Shown here one piece after another: positions 33,637 through 39,270 of a DNA stretch of 64,000 bases. The stretch spans positions 8,904 through 72,903 of the forward strand of contig MU646684.1 in NCBI GenBank assembly GCA_026770585.1, given 5' to 3'. How positions within the stretch are numbered: position 1 is the stretch's first letter; every line of letters begins with the position of its first letter. The position numbers were made by a program, and so were the translations under genes. This DNA comes from Baffinella frigidus (taxonomy: Eukaryota; Cryptophyceae; Cryptomonadales; Baffinellaceae). The notes beneath the pieces were generated by a model. It was not told where the DNA came from. It ran no database searches and saw nothing but the letters and a program-made list of their open reading frames with translations.

Positions 33637-36332
33637 GGTTCAGGGTGCAGGGTTGATGGTTTAGGATTCGGGGTAGGGTTTAGGGTTCAGGGTTTACCGA
33701 AGAGATGTTGGGCTCCAAGTACGTGTGGTCGATCCGGTTCCCCGTGATGCCCACCTGGTTTGGGGTTCAGGGTTCAGGGTTCTGAGGTTAAGGGTTGGGG
33801 TTTAGGGTGTCGGGCACTGGGCTCCTACGGGGGAGAGTCATTTTTCATCCGGCCAACCGCTACTATCCACACTGCGGGCTTTGAAGGGATTTTGAATAAA
33901 CCCTAAGCGACAAGACCTAGGACCCTACGGTAGGCAATCCGCAGGGACACAGGGGGGTTCCTACGCTTAAGTAAACGGAAACTCGGGCATTTTCTGCCCG
34001 CAAATCCCTGCGTAGCTGTGTGGATCTTGCGGATGGAAAGCACGGTCGACGTCAACTATTTGTTGGCATTCATTCCCCTCGAAAAGTTGCCGATTTCGAG
34101 GGAAAATAATAGAAAAGACGCAGGGCGAAAAATGACAGTTAGCTCTCCCGCGTAGTCTGGGTTTAGGGTTGAGGGTTGAGGGTTGAGGGTTTAGGGATGA
34201 GGGGTCTGGTCTTGGGGTTTAGGGTTGAGAGTTTAGGGGTTGGGGTTCAGGGTTTAGGGTGATCACCGTGTCCACGGGCGTCCACGGCGGGACGTGGCAT
34301 TCAAACGAATATGAGTAGTGGATGTCTTCCGCCCCGCCAGAAGCTCGCAGCGCCCGCGAGACCGAGTTGACGTCGCCCTCCGCGCGCGAACACACCAAGT
34401 CCGCAGCCGTGCTCTGGCGCACGAGCTGAAGCGAGGCCACGCTCCCCTGGCACGCCCACGCGTCGCGCGTGCACGTGACCTCCCCCGACGCGTAGTCCAC
34501 GAACGAGCGCGCCATGACCTGCGAGCACGGCGCCTCGGCGGTGGCGCAGTCGGTGCGCGTCGACCGCGCGCAGCTGGTGTCCCACGCGTGCGCCCCGTCG
34601 CCCTCGCACGCGCACGCCTCCTCCGGCACGTTGAAGCGGCAGTTGTAGTCTGCCGAGCGGTCGAGGTGCTGCGCCTGGAAGGTGATGTTCCGCCCCCCGA
34701 AGAAGGGCTCCACCACGCTGTCGACCCCCGTCCAGTACGGCTCCGGCACCATCCGCACATCCAGCCGGAATATCGCGCCGCTCACCGACACGGTCTCGGG
34801 GTAGGTCGCGCACCCCACCGAAAGCGAAACCGTCACGAACCAATCCTGCGTCCGTCGCTCAAAGTGATCCAAGATCCGGATCGAAACGTACTTGGGCGAT
34901 GTGTCCCCGTGCTCCCACGTGACATTCCCCGGTGGCAAGTAGAAGTCCACCCCCGGCACAGCCGAGCCCTGGGCCGCGTAGGACACGCGAAGCAGGCCGT
35001 CGGAGCCCCCCTGGCGATCCAACCGTGCATTGTAGTAGCGCCCGCTCTCGCGCATCTCCCCCGAGAGCACCTCCCACGCCACATGCTGCGCGCCCGGCAC
35101 GCACCCCTGCCACCGCAGACACAGGGCGCGCTCTGCTCGTCTTCGGTCCACCTCGCTCAGCACCGAATCAAAGACCAGCACCTCAGCCACGTCCCCCTTC
35201 AAGTAGTCGTCGAGCTGGAGGGGCGTGGCCCCGACACCGAGGTGCACGGCGCGCGAGGAATTGAGTATGTGTTCCCCCGGCTGGGCCGGGTCGAAGCGCG
35301 CCGACCGCGGCCCAACAGACACGGGGTGCCGCGGGTCGGACGTGTCCAACTTGTCGAACTCCAGCGTCGAGTTCACCCAGAGCCGGTACGACGCCGGGCT
35401 CACCTCCATCGCCGCCACGTGCACGCCCGCCGGCAGCCGCGCCGTCGACGTGTAACGGTTCTCCGAACCCACCAACGGTCGAAGCACCCCCGAGTCGTCA
35501 ACCAACAGCCCGAACCCCGTCGGGCCTGTCCTAGGCGCCGAGAACAGGTCGTTCGAGCTCACAATCCACCCCCCCTTGTTCACCCCCCCCCCCCCCTGCC
35601 CTTCCGTTCGAAAAGCAACAAGTAGCGTCATTTCGGACCTCAGCGAGCCGAGAATGGGCCCCACGAGATAGTCGTCAATGCCATCGAAGACCGCCAGGCC
35701 ATTCTGCAACGTGGGCAGCTTGGTCTGCGAGAAGGGGTCGGTCCCCCGTGTGAGCCGAGTCTCCACGGGCGGCGTGTCCATCGCCTCGCCGAACCGTCCT
35801 GCACAGCCACAGCACAGGTACCACCGTCAGCCACCGCCCAACAACCACCGAAATCCCCCTCCGATCTCGTTATGCTGAAGCAAGGGATTGCAAGCAGCGC
35901 TCCAGGCAGCGGGTGGGCAGAGATGCAGGTGGGCTCGACAGCACGACAGGAGGGTCGTGTGGGAACAGCTGCGCGTGAAACACGGGATGTGAGGGGAGAG
36001 AGGAACTGACCATTCCACTTGGAGACGTACTGGCGGTCGGCGTTCCCGGCGAGAGTGAGGAAGCCCGAATGCAGCCCATGCTGGGGGATGCCCGAGTCCT
36101 CGGAGGCGTAGAGCCAGATCAGTGGCGCTACGCTGCAAGTCAATGAATCCCGCTCGCACCGTTGCGGGTTTGCTGCGGGTGCCGGCGAGGAGGGCTCGCT
36201 GAGCAGCCTTCTCCGGCCCGCCGGTTTTGACACTGAAAGAAGCACATTGTGCGGCTGCTGCTCCGCTCGGCCCGACCGAAGCGACGAACATTCCCCGGGC
36301 CCGACCCCCAACGCGGCGATGACGAGAAGCAT
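1..36332 (-). CDS. Giant multidomain IPT/TIG-LamG-Calx-beta surface protein gene (ten exons seen, 3' end beyond window)
   Basis: Exons on the minus strand, 5' to 3': 36332-36011, 35798-34267, 33754-33698, 31875-30322, 30089-28785, 28565-19299, 19065-14011, 13660-9350, 9165-4928 and 4672-502. All junctions are GT-AG, the reading frame is kept at each one, and each join restores an interrupted IPT, LamG or fibrinogen-like motif. The joined frame gives 10,604 residues without a stop and is still open at the left edge. IPT/TIG domains (GG..V.I.G.NFG followed by W.SDSS..C..P.G.G) make up most of the length. Blocks of LamG plus Calx-beta recur six times between runs of IPT domains. A hydrophobic N-terminus suggests secretion, and I infer an extracellular or cell-surface adhesive or structural role. 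No catalytic domain was recognised. IPT-rich giants such as fibrocystin-type proteins are the nearest analogy, but orthology is not claimed. The first codon and the missing C-terminus are the uncertain parts. Confidence 0.85.
502..4672 (-). CDS. Giant gene exon 10: IPT, propeller-like region and tandem cadherin-like repeats
   Basis: The acceptor is CCACCAG|GCGCAA and the donor CAT|GTAAAC; one base plus 1,390 codons. It finishes the split IPT. A region without IPT signature follows (about 4470-3240), with repeated hydrophobic strands such as HMFVVNYD, KRLVAALAG and KTYFVVLEA; these resemble blades of a beta-propeller, though that is only a guess. One more IPT (LTILGHNFG) is at about 3200-2950. 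From about 2940 to 502 there are about six tandem repeats of 100-130 residues. These carry (V/L)xDDGG or VDSGG and end in V-N-x-PP-x-F (VNYPPSF, VDQPPRF, LNDPPQF, ENDKPSF), a cadherin-like arrangement, with many N-x-S/T sequons. The coding frame stays open at the donor, so the protein continues outside the window. Confidence 0.87.
4673..4927 (-). repeat. Intron 9 of the giant gene, telomere-like heptamers
   Basis: A 255-bp intron made almost wholly of TTTAGGG/TTCAGGG units on the plus strand (CCCTAAA on the sense strand). The donor GG|GTAAACC and the acceptor CCTCCACCAG|G abut the repeat directly. A perfect TTTAGGG run is at about 4850-4887. Confidence 0.9.
4928..9165 (-). CDS. Giant gene exon 9: IPT, fibrinogen-like motif, LamG, Calx-beta, about ten IPT domains
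   Basis: The acceptor is GAAGCAG|GTCGGG and the donor TTCGG|GTAAAC; 1,412 codons plus two bases. After the rest of one IPT and a complete IPT comes CRAVLD...GYYLLDP...VWCNI (about 8755-8650). LamG covers about 8615-7790 (WLWLDAS, VHFDGVDDVLVA, FSGDVAEVLVFDRLLS, RSLLARW). Calx-beta covers about 7745-7390 (SGGSDGYANLVF, GVDFLVSL, LVWDHGD). About ten IPT domains follow. The exon ends inside the IPT signature at VTVFG, and the next exon supplies RNFGG, restoring VFGRNFG exactly. Confidence 0.9.
9166..9349 (-). repeat. Intron 8 of the giant gene, telomere-like heptamers
   Basis: A 184-bp intron, rich in the GGTTCAGG variant (TTCAGGG) with TTTAGGG and GGATTTCGG forms on the plus strand. The donor is ACG|GTACATCC and the acceptor CCCTGAAGCAG|GTCGG. 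Confidence 0.9.
9350..13660 (-). CDS. Giant gene exon 8: LamG, Calx-beta and about ten IPT domains
   Basis: The acceptor is GATCAG|GTGGTC and the donor ACG|GTACAT; 1,437 codons, frame zero. The first 70 residues finish an IPT. LamG spans about 13400-12290 (LLWMDGSSP, VRFDGVDDSLES, YFHGDIGEMVVY, SRALCSRW) and carries a longer proline-rich insert than its siblings. The Calx-beta at about 12280-11950 has RLSGSDGYAKIRF, GVHFTSLAG and VDWKHGDSS. Ten IPT domains follow, each with an NFG/HFG/SFG turn, and the last is cut at HKMLDLT|VGFTGC. No recognisable fibrinogen-like motif precedes this LamG, unlike exons 6, 7 and 9. Confidence 0.9.
13661..14010 (-). other. Intron 7 of the giant gene, AT-rich and not telomere-like
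   Basis: A 350-bp intron with donor GAG|GTGCGC and acceptor CGATCAG|GTGGTC. It is much richer in A/T than the flanking exons and contains no heptamer repeats, unlike its neighbours. A hairpin-capable palindrome, CTCGTAA-n7-TTACGAG, lies near the acceptor at about 13674-13694. No coding potential was seen. Confidence 0.85.
14011..19065 (-). CDS. Giant gene exon 7: IPT domains, fibrinogen-like motif, LamG, Calx-beta, SEA-like RRLL domain
   Basis: The acceptor is AAACTAG|GTGGGC and the donor GAG|GTGCGC; 1,685 codons, frame zero. It begins inside an IPT (VGFGYTDWTP). Next come two IPT, a CKSIRE...GFYLVDP...HYCAM fibrinogen-like motif (about 18335-18215) and LamG (WMDPTVDDS to GDLGDVVGFG and RALCLKW, about 18150-17345). 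A Calx-beta follows (ASDGYLAVEY, GVDFIATSG, LVWGHDE, about 17320-16900), then an IPT variant with the FSFSRFYQCSFY strand and one more IPT. The second SEA-like domain contains GSRRLLAQG (about 16330-16010). Seven more IPT domains end the exon, the last interrupted at EPTAE|VVGGGN. Confidence 0.9.
19066..19298 (-). repeat. Intron 6 of the giant gene, telomere-like heptamers
   Basis: A 233-bp intron of TTTAGGG-type units on the plus strand. The donor GGG|GTGGGA and acceptor CTAG|GTGGGC share the bases GTGGG immediately downstream of both splice sites. Confidence 0.9.
19299..28565 (-). CDS. Giant gene exon 6: 9,267-bp exon with three LamG, two Calx-beta, an SEA-like RRLL domain and about 19 IPT domains
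   Basis: The acceptor is ACACCAG|GTGCTG and the donor GGG|GTGGGA; 3,089 codons, frame zero. Order: fibrinogen-like motif (28565-28440); LamG from WLDASDD, interrupted after about residue 260 by a second complete LamG (about 27680-27065) and resumed at FFRGDVAELVVFN...MCLRWRHG (27025-26855); SEA-like domain with ATRRLLVYTD (26845-26470); Calx-beta with RQGGDDG, GTDYVATSG and VTWNHSD (26430-26090); about eleven IPT (26060-22770); another LamG (22750-22040); a Calx-beta with a Cys-rich loop (22020-21560); about eight IPT, the last split by the next intron at VTLVG|VGFG. There is no stop or frameshift over 9.2 kb. Third positions are strongly G/C. Confidence 0.9.
28566..28784 (-). repeat. Intron 5 of the giant gene, telomere-like heptamers
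   Basis: A 219-bp intron of TTTAGGG/TTCAGGG units on the plus strand. The donor is GAG|GTCAACCC and the acceptor CCCTACACCAG|GTGC. Splicing rebuilds the fibrinogen-like motif SCEE-VLRF. Confidence 0.9.
28785..30089 (-). CDS. Giant gene exon 5: end of one IPT, four more, and start of a fibrinogen-like motif
   Basis: The acceptor is CAACCAG|GTTGTG and the donor GAG|GTCAAC; 435 codons, frame zero. After the rest of the split IPT come four IPT domains (motifs LTGSGFG, ILGSGFG, VTGTNFG, VFGADFG). The exon ends SGSCEE, and splicing to exon 6 gives C-x7-PSGEYMVNP...FAVFCRM. This resembles the start of fibrinogen/COLFI-type domains (C...GxYxxxP...VxC.M). The same motif precedes LamG domains in exons 7 and 9. 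Confidence 0.88.
30090..30321 (-). repeat. Intron 4 of the giant gene, telomere-like heptamers
   Basis: A 232-bp intron of TTTAGGG-type units, many of the GTTCAGAG/GTTTAGAG form. The donor context GAG|GTTGTT and acceptor context CAG|GTTGTG share AG-GTTGT-like sequence at both ends. Confidence 0.9.
30322..31875 (-). CDS. Giant gene exon 4: about six IPT/TIG domains
   Basis: The acceptor is TAAACCAG|GTGTCT and the donor GAG|GTTGTT; 518 codons, frame zero at both ends. The exon is a run of IPT/TIG domains of roughly 85-95 residues. Each starts with a GG..VTI.G..FG strand-turn motif (for example GGDLVTIYGSYF, NITILGANFG, LTITGRNFG, VTLFGSNFG) and ends with W.SDSS...C...PG.G. The last domain is cut by the following intron between WRSDQE and VVCTAAPG. 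Confidence 0.9.
31876..33697 (-). repeat. Intron 3 of the giant gene, long telomere-like array with an assembly gap
   Basis: A 1.8-kb intron, nearly all degenerate G-rich heptamers on the plus strand, including homogeneous TTGAGGG runs (for example 33595-33640). It contains 430 N (31976-32405). A larger block of about 200 bp is duplicated, once near 32510-32670 and again near 33310-33500; both copies share the landmarks gggtgcagggtttagg and ggctttacagttgagg. The donor is TCG|GTAAACC and the acceptor CTAAACCAG|GTGTC. Confidence 0.85.
31976..32405. other. Assembly gap of 430 N flanked by an exact 70-bp duplication
   Basis: Positions 31906-31975 and 32406-32475 are identical over 70 bases. Such identity on both sides of a gap usually means that two contig ends overlap, so the gap may not exist in the genome. 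Confidence 0.95.
33698..33754 (-). CDS. Giant gene exon 3: 57-bp microexon
   Basis: Nineteen codons (starting VGITGNRIDH, ending PNISS) lie between two telomere-like introns, with acceptor AAACCAG|GTGGGC and donor TCG|GTAAACC. Joining exon 2 to this exon and then to exon 4 keeps frame zero. It links the VPPW end of one IPT-like domain to the PNISS-VSPRNG start of the next, the spacing seen in uninterrupted copies. It is too short for ordinary ORF scans and was recognised as the only non-repeat island between about 33.69 and 33.76 kb. Confidence 0.8.
33755..34266 (-). repeat. Intron 2 of the giant gene: telomere-like ends around a MITE-like insert
   Basis: A 512-bp intron with donor ACG|GTGATCACCC and acceptor CAAACCAG|GTGGGC. 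Heptamer repeats occupy about 33757-33820 and 34157-34260; the middle is the TA-flanked element. Confidence 0.85.
33828..34152. mobile_element. MITE-like element with terminal inverted repeats and TA duplication, inside giant gene intron 2
   Basis: A 325-bp non-repeat island within telomere-like intron DNA. The left end CGGGGGAGAG...TCATTTTTC and the right end GAAAAATGAC...CTCTCCCGCG are inverted copies with a small indel. Both ends are bordered by TA (33826-33827 and 34153-34154), the target duplication made by Tc1/mariner-type transposases. No open frame of useful length is inside, so it would be non-autonomous. Known as a class; this family was not recognised. Confidence 0.7.
34267..35798 (-). 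CDS. Giant gene exon 2: LamG 1, Calx-beta 1 and a Cys-rich IPT-like segment
   Basis: The acceptor is GGCTGTGCAG|GA and the donor is ACG|GTGATC. From 35798 to about 35090 the exon completes LamG 1 (VFDGIDDYLVGP, then GDVAEVLVFD and RRAERALCLRW). A Calx-beta-like domain follows at about 35070-34740, with RQGGSDG, GVDF and NVTWEHGD, the core seen in each later Calx-beta copy. The last part (34740-34267) is an IPT-like domain with a long cysteine-rich insert of at least ten Cys. It ends in FECHVPPW, which matches the ECAVPAW and RCVAPVW ends of the equivalent domains in exons 6 and 7. Frame on entry is two bases, on exit zero. Confidence 0.85.
35799..36010 (-). other. Intron 1 of the giant gene, ordinary unique sequence
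   Basis: A 212-bp intron with donor G|GTCAGT and acceptor GGCTGTGCAG|GA and no heptamer repeats. It is the only intron of this gene, apart from intron 7, that lacks them. A C-homopolymer at about 35584-35595 lies in the next exon and may be error-prone in sequencing. Confidence 0.75.
36011..36332 (-). CDS. Giant gene exon 1: signal-peptide-like N-terminus and start of LamG 1
   Basis: Coding starts at the ATG at 36332-36330, directly before a hydrophobic stretch (MLLVIAALGVGPGECS) that looks like a short signal peptide. An RRRLLSE motif follows at residues 40-46. The exon ends in a LamG start: the LIWLYASEDS segment matches LWLDAS-type LamG starts in later exons. The donor is AATG|GTCAGT, leaving one base over. 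The same frame is open upstream to an ATG at 36788, which would add about 150 residues. That extension is Gly/Ala/Ser-rich, has no recognisable domain and would bury the hydrophobic segment, so I prefer the downstream start. An extra upstream exon is also possible. Confidence 0.6.
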
Positions 36333-36830
36333 CAATGTGAGTGAGGACCCCAGTCCTCGAGCGTGAATGTTCCGGAGTAACCGCTGTCCTACGGCTGGCG
36401 CTGCCTCCCTGCCCCTTTGCAGGTTGCTGGCGCCATCGCTGCTATCTATGTACCCCCAGGCGGCCCACCCCCCTTGTTGAGACCGTTCTTGAAACTCCAC
36501 TGGGTCGGAATGCAAGATGGAAGGCCCCGCCGCTCCGGGCAGCGATGCGTCACGCGCAGCTGCGCCGCCGCTGTTCTCCCCCGCGTCTGGCCCAGGCTCC
36601 CGTTCCATGAGAGGGCGGGCGCTGGGCGCTCCAAGTTCAACACGATGCCCCGAGGCATCGGCCTCGCTGTGGTCCCCTCCCCGCTCCGAGGAGTGCCCCA
36701 TGGTGGAGCCCCAACCCCAAGGATCTGAAGCCCCAAGACAGAGTGCCTCTTGAGTTGGAATCACCTCACCCCCGTTTCCTTCCCCCAAATCGCAGAAATG
36801 GCTCCAAGAACAGGGTCCTCAGGATAACCT
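36333..36830 (-). promoter_or_regulatory. Probable 5' UTR and promoter region of the giant gene
   Basis: About 500 bp of GC-rich unique DNA upstream of the proposed start codon. The coding frame is open back to an ATG at 36788 but with no domain content, which fits a 5' UTR or an unrecognised first exon. No TATA box or other certain element was recognised. Confidence 0.35.
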
Positions 36831-37190
36831 GTACATAAATTTGACCATTTAAATCACGCAAATGCTTCGACCGACAATCCTGTTTAAATTAAATGAAACG
36901 AAATAACGGGGGAAAAAATAACGAAATCTCTGCAGTCCTTTCTACGGAAGGGCGTGTCGTTGGCATATGTTTGGCGAAATTAAAACCTAAAGGACCTGAA
37001 TCGAAATGACGCACCACCAAAGCAAACCTAAAGGACCGGCATGCATTTTCGGATTGGCTAAAGGACCTAAAGGACAAAAAGGCCAGGGGCCGGAGAGGTC
37101 AGCCTGTCAACGGCAACGGCGGAGGAGCGGCACGCAGCTGCAAGGAGTGACGGGTAGAGAGGAATGGGGGAGCTTGCCGCAGCAGAACTG
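36831..37190. repeat. Dispersed repeat, copy 1 of a diverged pair
   Basis: It shares three colinear blocks with 38717-39110: CTGTACATAAATTTGACCAT; the stretch around GGGCGTGTCGTTGG...GCGAAATTAAAACCTAAAGG; and GGGATCGGAGAG/CAGCCTGTCA...GCAGCTGCAAGGAG. Both copies have the same orientation. Multiple AAAGGACCT words occur inside. No terminal inverted repeats or coding frame were recognised. Confidence 0.7.
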
Positions 37191-37263
37191 CTCAAAACAC
37201 CAGCAGACTCGGACAAGCTACACCAAGCTGTTTTTTGGTGTTGGGGTTCTAAAGCGTTCAAGG

Positions 37264-38400
37264 TTTGGGTGTAGGGCATAGATTTCAGGGTTTAGATTTG
37301 GAGGTGGGGGATAGGTTTTAGAGTTGAAGGTTGAAGGTTCAAGGTGTGAGGGTTTGAAGTTTAGAGTCGATGGTGTATGGTTCAAGGTTTATTGTGAGGG
37401 ATATCTGGCGTGGGGTTGAAAATTCAGGGTTGAGGGTTTCGGTTTAGTGGTTTATGGTTGTTATGGGTTTAGGGTTTGGGGTCAAGGGGTGTAGGGTGTA
37501 AAGTTCATGGTTAATGGTTGAGAGATTCGGGTTCAGGGTTCAGGTTGAGTGTTTGTGGGATGTGGCTTTACGGGTTTAGGGTTTGGGACTTAGGGTTTAC
37601 GGTTCACAGTTTACGGTCTACGGTTCACGGTTTTCGGTTTGCGGCTGAAATAAACCGATTTCGAGGTTTATAGTTGTTTAGAGTTCAGTGTTGATGGTTT
37701 AGGGTTTAGGTTCCAGGGTTTGGAGTGCAGTGTTGAGTGTTTAGAGTTTGGTGTTTTGGGCTCAGAGTTTAGGGCTCAGGGTTCAGTATTTGGGGTTCAG
37801 GGTTTAGGGTTCATGGATTGGGGTTTAGAGGAACAGCAGCAGCTGCAGGGGACGAAGAAAAACTAACCCCTGACCCTTGAACCCATGCCTCTGAACCTCA
37901 ACCCTTGACCCCTGACCCCCAACCCCTAACCCTCAACCTCTCACCCCTAATCCCTGAATCCAAACCCCTAACACTTAACACCTGAAACCTGACACTCCCA
38001 ACCCCTCAACCCTAAACCCAAGACCCGAACCGCAACCCCTAAACACTTTAGTGTAAACCATGAACCAACAACCATACACCCCAAACTCTAAACCCCCAAC
38101 CTAGACCACGGTTTAGAGTTGAGGTTTTAGGCAGGGTCTAGGGTTGAGGGATTAGGTGTTAGGGTTAAACCCAAAAACTTTAATTGATTGCTGAAAAGGT
38201 TTAGGGTTTGGGGGTCAGGGTTTTGGATATAGGGTTTAGGGTTTTAGGGTTTCGGTTTTCGGGTTTAGGGTTTAGGGTTTAGGGTTTAGGGTTTAGGGTT
38301 TAGGGTTTAGGGTTTAGGGTTTAGGGTTTAGGGTTTAGGATTTGGGGTTTGAACCTCAACCTTAAACCCTAAACCCCAAACTCCAAATTTTGAACCCTAA
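37264..38400. repeat. Intergenic telomere-like tract with strand switches
   Basis: G-rich degenerate heptamers on the plus strand to about 37840, C-rich (CCCTAAC/CCCTGAA) from about 37866 to 38100, G-rich again with a clean TTTAGGG run at about 38265-38340, then C-rich to about 38402. No gene seen. Confidence 0.85.
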
Positions 38401-38716
38401 ACCCATTCCGGCATGGAGACAGGGCCACCCAGCGTACATTAGTCCCCCGACAAGGCTGGGTCGGCGCTCCATTCCAGCCATTTTCGGAAATCAAAACTTG
38501 CTGAGCAGGCACCGAGCGGTGGTGGCGAGTGAAGAGAGCCCTATTAAAAGGGTGGGGGAACGGGCTGTGTTTCTTTGTGTTGTTGAAGCGTCTTCTTTTG
38601 TTTTTGTTGTTGCTCTTCCAATATCTTAACGGAATGTTGTTGTTTCTGACGCTTGAATTGCCTTTCACTTTTATGAAGTCCGTACATGGGAGAAACCCCT
38701 ACTCAACCACATTTCT

Positions 38717-39110
38717 CAACCTGTAACCTGTACATAAATTTGACCATTCCTCAAAATGCTTTTTCTGCAGAAAAATGACCTAAAGGATCCTTGCTACGAA
38801 AGGGCGTGTCGTTGGGCTGTGTTGGGCGAAATTAAAACCTAAAGGACCTAAAGAAGCAGAAGGATCCCCTTGATTCCAGCCATTTTCGGAAATTAAAACC
38901 TAAAGGACCTCAAGGACCTTAAGGACCTTTTCGGATTTGAAGGACAATTCTTGTGATTCCTGGTCTCCTCCTCCGTTGTGGCGCAGTCAGTCAACGAGAG
39001 GCCAGGGATCGGAGAGTGCAGCCTGTCAGTGGCAAAGAGGGGGGGGCGGCAAGCAGCTGCAAGGAGAGATGGAGAGTAGGGAGTTCTTCTGGGAACGTGT
39101 TTGATTTTCA
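38717..39110. repeat. Dispersed repeat, copy 2 of a diverged pair
   Basis: Direct-orientation relative of 36831-37190 with the same block order. This copy also contains GATTCCAGCCATTTTCGGAA, which recurs just upstream at about 38470. The stretch 38403-38716 and 39111-39270 is unique sequence with short spurious frames only. Confidence 0.7.
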
Positions 39111-39270
39111 TGAAAATGGATTTCATGGAGATGGAGTTGAGCCTAAAACCTCTCCAAAATTTATCCGCCCAACAATTTAGAATTGCCATCTAAAAGGGCT
39201 AGGAGGGGCGCGAAGTGACGGTTTGTATGAAAATTCGTCATTTTTGCTCCTCCGCAGGGGCCCTTCCCGA

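Noticed and set aside
35640-36788. Continuous 382-codon frame through 35799-36010 as one exon
   Set aside because: It skips the GT-AG intron, and its sequence after 36010 has no LamG content. Splicing G|GTCAGT to CAG|GA restores the LamG frame.
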